Positions 56,636-60,565 of a DNA stretch of 60,565 nt are shown here, in pieces. The DNA is from Cyclobacteriaceae bacterium (lineage in GTDB: Bacteria > Bacteroidota > Bacteroidia > Cytophagales > Cyclobacteriaceae), in assembly GCA_016786495.1 (NCBI GenBank), contig JAEUUJ010000026.1, forward strand, positions 1 through 60,565. The letters run 5' to 3'. The translations under genes and the position numbers were made by a program. The notes beneath the pieces are model-generated. The model saw only the letters and a list, made by a program, of their open reading frames with translations. It ran no database searches and was not told where the DNA came from. Each line of letters opens with the position of its first letter. The stretch's first letter is position 1.

Positions 56636-56670
56636 AAAACCCTGACTGCATGAGTCAGGGTTTTTTATTG
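56636..56670. terminator. Bidirectional terminator between the ABC permease and LytTR genes
   Basis: AACCCTGACT and AGTCAGGGTT form a stem around GCATG, with A and T runs on both sides. It can stop both converging transcripts. Confidence 0.9.
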
Positions 56671-56687
56671 GCTGATCAAAATGAGTT

Positions 56688-57431
56688 TTAAACGACCTTT
56701 TTACGGATCACTTTCGCATAGGTGCGGCTCACCGGAAAACTTTTTCCGGTTTGCATTTTTACAATCATACCGCCGTTAAAGTGCTTTTCAATTTCCTTCA
56801 GGTAATTGATGTTGATGATCGTGCTGCGGTGAACGCGGATAAACGTATCGGGATTCAGAATTTCCTCCAGCTTTCCAATACCGGAAGAACTTACAAACTG
56901 GTCGTTCTTGGTTGTGAGAATGGTGTAGTCGCCCGATGCTTCGAGGAACATAATTTCTTCCACGGGCAGGTTTAACAACTTCTCCGACTTCTGAACAAAA
57001 ATGTGTGAGTCGTACGAAGTCTTGCTGTCGGTTTTCATGCTTCGCAGCAATTCGCCCACGTTATTTTGCTCCAGCTTCATCCGGCTGATCGCTTTGTCTA
57101 CGGCTGCCTTAAAGCGTTCCTGATCAAGTGGCTTTAACAAATAATCGATTGCGTTTTTTTCAAACGCCTTGATCGCATATTGATCGTACGCGGTGGTAAA
57201 GATCACAAACGGATCATGTTCAATGTCGTCAAGCACATCAAAGCCGGTCATGCCGGGCATCTGCACATCGAGGAAAATCAAATCGGGCTTGAGTTTATCG
57301 ATCATCTCGACTGCGTCTTTGCCTTTGTCGGCCTCTCCCACAATGGTTATCTCGGGAGTATTTTCAATATATTCCTTTAGCAGATCGCGAGCCAGTTGTT
57401 CATCGTCAATAATTAAACAGGTAATGTTCAT
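56688..57431 (-). CDS. LytTR family response regulator
   Basis: A 247-residue protein with a receiver domain (D55 in IFLDVQMPGM, acid pocket D9-D10-E11, LLKPLD) and a C-terminal LytTR DNA-binding domain (FIRVHRSTIININYL). The kinase gene ends 35 bp upstream on the same strand, so they form the second LytS/LytTR pair of the window. Confidence 0.94.
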   Translation of the reverse strand: MNITCLIIDDEQLARDLLKEYIENTPEITIVGEADKGKDAVEMIDKLKPDLIFLDVQMPGMTGFDVLDDIEHDPFVIFTTAYDQYAIKAFEKNAIDYLLKPLDQERFKAAVDKAISRMKLEQNNVGELLRSMKTDSKTSYDSHIFVQKSEKLLNLPVEEIMFLEASGDYTILTTKNDQFVSSSGIGKLEEILNPDTFIRVHRSTIININYLKEIEKHFNGGMIVKMQTGKSFPVSRTYAKVIRKKVV

Positions 57432-57466
57432 CGTTGCTTATTTAAAATACTACGTTAGTTAAAATT

Positions 57467-58600
57467 TTATACCGCTTCCCGTTTAACCTCCTCTACGGTG
57501 TTTACGATACGGTTTTCCTCCATCACGGGAATAAAGAAGCTGACAGAATATCCCCATGTGCTGGAATGTATCCTCAATCCCGATCCGGGTCCGAACGTGC
57601 TGCGAAGGCGCTCATCGGTATTCCGGATTCCTACTCCGCTTGAATTTCCATCCATGATCTTTTTGGAGTTGATTCCCAACCCGTCATCCTTTACTTCGAA
57701 AAAGATCATTTGATTAATCCGCTTGACGGTCACAACAATTGTGCCGCCCTCGTCTTTCGGAGCAATGCCATACTTAACCGAGTTTTCAACCAGCGGTTGG
57801 AGGATCATAGGAGGAATAACGATCCCGAGACAAGTATAATCAATCTGCTTCACAAATTTCAACCGGTCGCCAAATCGCACCTGTTGAATCCGAATGTAGT
57901 TGTCGATAAAGTCAAGTTCCTGCACAAGCTTAACAGGTTTATCGCCATGCGAATCAAGCGCATACCGGAAGATATCCGACAACTGGGTAATCACCTTGCG
58001 CGCCTGCTCTTTGCTCGAACCTACAAGCGTATTAATTGAGTTCAGTGTGTTGAACAGAAAGTGCGGGTTGATTTGTGACTTGAGCAACGATAACTGCATC
58101 TCGCGGTTCTTCAACGCCAATTCACCTTTCTCCTGTTCGCGCTTTTGCATGTGCTCGAAGTACCGGATAATGTAATACACCGCTACCGTAATCACATACT
58201 GATCATGAAAATGCAAACCCTCCCATTTCAACAACCCCAGCAAGTGTTCCTTCCAGTTATAAAAATGAACGTACCCTTCTACGTAGTCTTCGAGATAATA
58301 CGAGAACGAACCCATGATCAGGAAGAAGGTAATTACCCCGGCTACATGCCCGACTACCTGAATGTATAACCTGAATTGAAAAAGAAAGTGTGAATAAAAC
58401 AGGATGAGGATAATCAGCACACACAGCGCTTCATACAAGTACAAGCCGTTCCAAAAAACATAACTCGAGTAAGAATAATTTGTTGGCAGGTCGATCTTCC
58501 ACTTCAGCACCGCGCCCACAGTATAGTTAATCAAATACCAGAGGCAAAGCAGCAGGTAGGCCCGTTTCCAGATGCGCGGTATTTGGTCAAAAATATTCAC
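57467..58600 (-). CDS. LytS/YehU-type sensor histidine kinase
   Basis: A 377-residue membrane kinase. About four hydrophobic segments in the first 150 residues precede a kinase domain with phosphoacceptor His near 183 (LLKSQINPHFLFNTLNS), PLVENSVKYG and GVGIRNTDERLR. It has no separate sensor domain. The LytTR regulator gene follows after 35 bp. Confidence 0.93.
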   Translation of the reverse strand: MNIFDQIPRIWKRAYLLLCLWYLINYTVGAVLKWKIDLPTNYSYSSYVFWNGLYLYEALCVLIILILFYSHFLFQFRLYIQVVGHVAGVITFFLIMGSFSYYLEDYVEGYVHFYNWKEHLLGLLKWEGLHFHDQYVITVAVYYIIRYFEHMQKREQEKGELALKNREMQLSLLKSQINPHFLFNTLNSINTLVGSSKEQARKVITQLSDIFRYALDSHGDKPVKLVQELDFIDNYIRIQQVRFGDRLKFVKQIDYTCLGIVIPPMILQPLVENSVKYGIAPKDEGGTIVVTVKRINQMIFFEVKDDGLGINSKKIMDGNSSGVGIRNTDERLRSTFGPGSGLRIHSSTWGYSVSFFIPVMEENRIVNTVEEVKREAV

Positions 58601-58740
58601 GATGCAATATGGCCACTAAAGTTACGCAGAAGAATACAAACGCGTTAATTCAGGTTTTTGTACGATAAAAAACCAAAAATGCGGATTAATCCGGTCCCGG
58701 GTTTGAAAGAACTGCTCGATTCCACATCTTTCGAGACGAT

Positions 58741-59952
58741 ATGCGGTACCTGATTTTCCTGTTTTCGATCATCTGCCCGGGCGCAGCCATTGCGCAGGAT
58801 ATCACCATATCCGGAAAGGTGACCGATGCTGAAACCAAAGAGCCCCTGCCCTTCGCTTCCGTTTGGTTAAAGGGCGAAACGATCGGTACCGTTACTAACG
58901 CGCAGGGAGATTTCGACTTTCACATTCCGGCGAGCTTAAGTCAGAAAACACTTGTCATTAGCATGCTGGGCTACCGCAGTTTCGAGTCGACGGTAAGTGC
59001 AATTCACACAAACGAACCGCTGCTGGTAGCGCTCGAGAGCTCCTCACAATTGCTGAATGAAGTTATCGTTCGCGACTCATTAACGGGTGGAGATATTTTA
59101 CAACGGGCGCTGGCGCGGATTGAACAAAACTATCCGATGGAACCTTTTCTGATGGAAGGTTTCTATCGCGACATTAAAAAAGTTGGCGGAACATACATCT
59201 CGTTACTGGAAGCTGCCGTGGAAATTTATGACGAGAACTATAAACGACCGCGCAACCAACACAAGCTGCGGGAAGGCGTTCGCCTGCTGGAGGTACGGAA
59301 GAGTTTAGGGTACGAAAACAAGTTCACTTCATTTTTTGATCAGGATAATTTACTGGAAGACCTGTTGCTGCATAACACGATCCGGTACCGGCAAATTGAA
59401 GATCGGGCAGAAATGTATGCTGTTATGAAACGCGACCGCGATTCGTACTTCAACGGAAACGAGATCTTTGTGATCTCCTATACCGGAGAATACTCGCTTA
59501 AAATATTTGTGGAGAAATCGGACTACTCGATTATTCACCTCGAGTTCGAAATCACGGGATCGGATGAGATTCCGGGGCGGAAGAAAAATATGGCAAGCCG
59601 TTTCACCGGAATTAAAAAGACGATCGACTTTAAACGCATTGAAGGAAAGATGTATTTGAATTACATCAGCGTGACATCGAAAGTCGACTGGTACGATCCC
59701 AAAACAAACGAGGTGAAATTTAATACGGAGCTATTTCAGCAGCTGCTGATTAACCAGGTAAATCCGCACACGGACGATCAAATCAGTTCGGTTGAAAAGA
59801 TGAGTAACTACGGACTGCAGTATCAGCAGGGTTCGTACAACAAAAAGTTCTGGAGTAAATACAACGTGATTAAAGATACTCCGCTCGATCAAAAAATTGT
59901 TCAGGATCTCGAGCGCGAAGGTCCGCTTGACAAGCAGTTCGAGAAGAATTAG
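58741..59952 (+). CDS. Exported protein with carboxypeptidase-like regulatory domain
   Basis: A 403-residue protein with a signal peptide (to about residue 19, AIAQD). A carboxypeptidase-like beta-sandwich follows at about 22-105 (ISGKVTDAETKEPLPFASV). The C-terminal 290 residues begin with a conserved IEQNYPMEPFLMEGFYRD segment typical of a Bacteroidota family of unknown function. The stop of the next, convergent gene is 4 bp away. Confidence 0.83.
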   Translation: MRYLIFLFSIICPGAAIAQDITISGKVTDAETKEPLPFASVWLKGETIGTVTNAQGDFDFHIPASLSQKTLVISMLGYRSFESTVSAIHTNEPLLVALESSSQLLNEVIVRDSLTGGDILQRALARIEQNYPMEPFLMEGFYRDIKKVGGTYISLLEAAVEIYDENYKRPRNQHKLREGVRLLEVRKSLGYENKFTSFFDQDNLLEDLLLHNTIRYRQIEDRAEMYAVMKRDRDSYFNGNEIFVISYTGEYSLKIFVEKSDYSIIHLEFEITGSDEIPGRKKNMASRFTGIKKTIDFKRIEGKMYLNYISVTSKVDWYDPKTNEVKFNTELFQQLLINQVNPHTDDQISSVEKMSNYGLQYQQGSYNKKFWSKYNVIKDTPLDQKIVQDLEREGPLDKQFEKN

Positions 59953-59956
59953 CGCG

Positions 59957-60565
59957 TTAAAAGCTGAAATTAAGTAACGGCAGTCCGCGCTTTCCGATCC
60001 GGTTCCATAAACCAATTTGCACCCCGCGCATGCGATACGCGCTGTTCGACAAGCCTATTTGTATGCCACGAATTTCGACAGCCGAGTTAATCAATGCGAC
60101 CTGCAAGCCGTTACCGACTCCCGTTTGTGTATTTAAACCCGCCACGGACACGCCATTCAAGACGTTGCTCCTTGACATTAACCCTGAAATAGAAATACCT
60201 CTCATTTCTGAATAAATCTGGTAGGTTGCCACCACGCTTAACCCCCGGAAGGAAAAATCTTCGCCCATTTCGAGTAACCCAATGGCCAAACCATTCAGTT
60301 GATGTTTGGCCGTGTACGTTTCAGGTACCGAATCCATCCGGAGAGCCTCCTTCACGTAGAACAGTAAAAGGGGAGCGCTGAATCCGGCTACAACAGCCGG
60401 AAACGGTCCGATATTCAGATAAAGCCCATTGATCTGCAATGAATCGCGGTAGTCGCAATACCCGTCAAGCGCATAAGACCAATTAACGGCCAGACCATTG
60501 GTAACGGTGGCCTTGGATGGAATAAAGCCAATTCCATTGTTAACCTTTCGCAACTTGTTTACTGC
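59957..60565 (-). CDS. Repeat-rich surface protein (LA_2272-like), 5' end missing
   Basis: At least 200 residues; the reading frame stays open to the window end, so the N-terminus is missing. Repeating NGLAIGLLE, RGLSVVATY, RGISISGLM, NGVSVAGLN, NGLQVALIN, RGIQIGLSN, RGVQIGLWN units suggest a beta-solenoid-like or beta-barrel protein of the LA_2272 surface-repeat type. It ends in a terminal Phe (LLNFSF), as outer-membrane proteins do. Function unknown. Confidence 0.65.
   Translation of the reverse strand, partial: AVNKLRKVNNGIGFIPSKATVTNGLAVNWSYALDGYCDYRDSLQINGLYLNIGPFPAVVAGFSAPLLLFYVKEALRMDSVPETYTAKHQLNGLAIGLLEMGEDFSFRGLSVVATYQIYSEMRGISISGLMSRSNVLNGVSVAGLNTQTGVGNGLQVALINSAVEIRGIQIGLSNSAYRMRGVQIGLWNRIGKRGLPLLNFSF

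Noticed and set aside
1-60565. tRNA genes, rRNA, CRISPR array, prophage, transposase
   Set aside because: I scanned the intergenic spaces and protein sequences on both strands and saw no supporting pattern.

Overview
The window looks like chromosomal DNA of a member of the Bacteroidota, most likely order Cytophagales. The signs are a TonB-dependent receptor with an N-terminal carboxypeptidase-like domain, DUF5686 and DUF3127 proteins, BatD, several proteins of carboxypeptidase-regulatory plus TonB type, LytS/LytTR pairs, ECF sigma factors, PadR plus FtsX-type permease pairs, and TAnnTTTG-like -7 boxes close to start codons. Most of it is dense housekeeping sequence of medium GC. I see no tRNA, rRNA, CRISPR array, prophage, transposase or integrase gene.

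Layout. 1-5 kb: ribonucleotide reductase alpha chain, then a coupled pair of a GH109-like NAD-dependent glycosidase and an N-acetylhexosamine kinase-like protein. 5-16 kb: DUF3127, acetyl-CoA synthetase, ZIP metal transporter, RuvB, QueG, BatD, chorismate synthase, a dicarboxylate/amino acid symporter and an Nfu-type Fe-S scaffold. 16-23 kb: omega-amidase and a YbdL-type aminotransferase beside peptide deformylase, RuvX, a hemerythrin-type Fe-S repair relative, and a C-terminal protease. 22-28 kb: pirin-like protein, secreted intradiol dioxygenase-like lipoprotein, a LytS/LytTR pair, homogentisate dioxygenase and a thioesterase. 28-36 kb: PurN, a UbiA prenyltransferase, a TonB-dependent receptor behind a TPP riboswitch (probable thiamin uptake), a biotinyl-domain protein, and pyrH-frr.

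35.8-39 kb is the accessory part. Three AT-richer orphan genes on the plus strand are each followed by a copy of the same 54-61 nt sequence. That sequence is the 3' end of a small conserved minus-strand gene (38678-38986). Each copy holds a 32-nt inverted repeat able to fold into a 12-bp hairpin with a 2-nt bulge and a 6-nt loop. The arrangement resembles a cassette array growing at the 3' end of a gene, with no recombinase nearby. This is my best candidate for something undescribed.

39-47 kb: serine hydrolase, a selenium pair (selD, mnmH) for 2-selenouridine in tRNA, a DUF5686 protein, and a tightly overlapping sigma factor / zinc anti-sigma / gmk / nadD operon. 47.0-47.6 kb has no gene but is rich in inverted repeats and ends in a minus-strand terminator, so a structured RNA is possible. 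47.6-60.6 kb: a second sigma factor overlapping an anti-sigma-like TonB fusion protein, a nucleoside MFS permease, a DUF885 peptidase, a PadR regulator with a large ABC permease, a second LytS/LytTR pair, a carboxypeptidase-regulatory-domain protein, and a repeat-rich protein cut by the window end.
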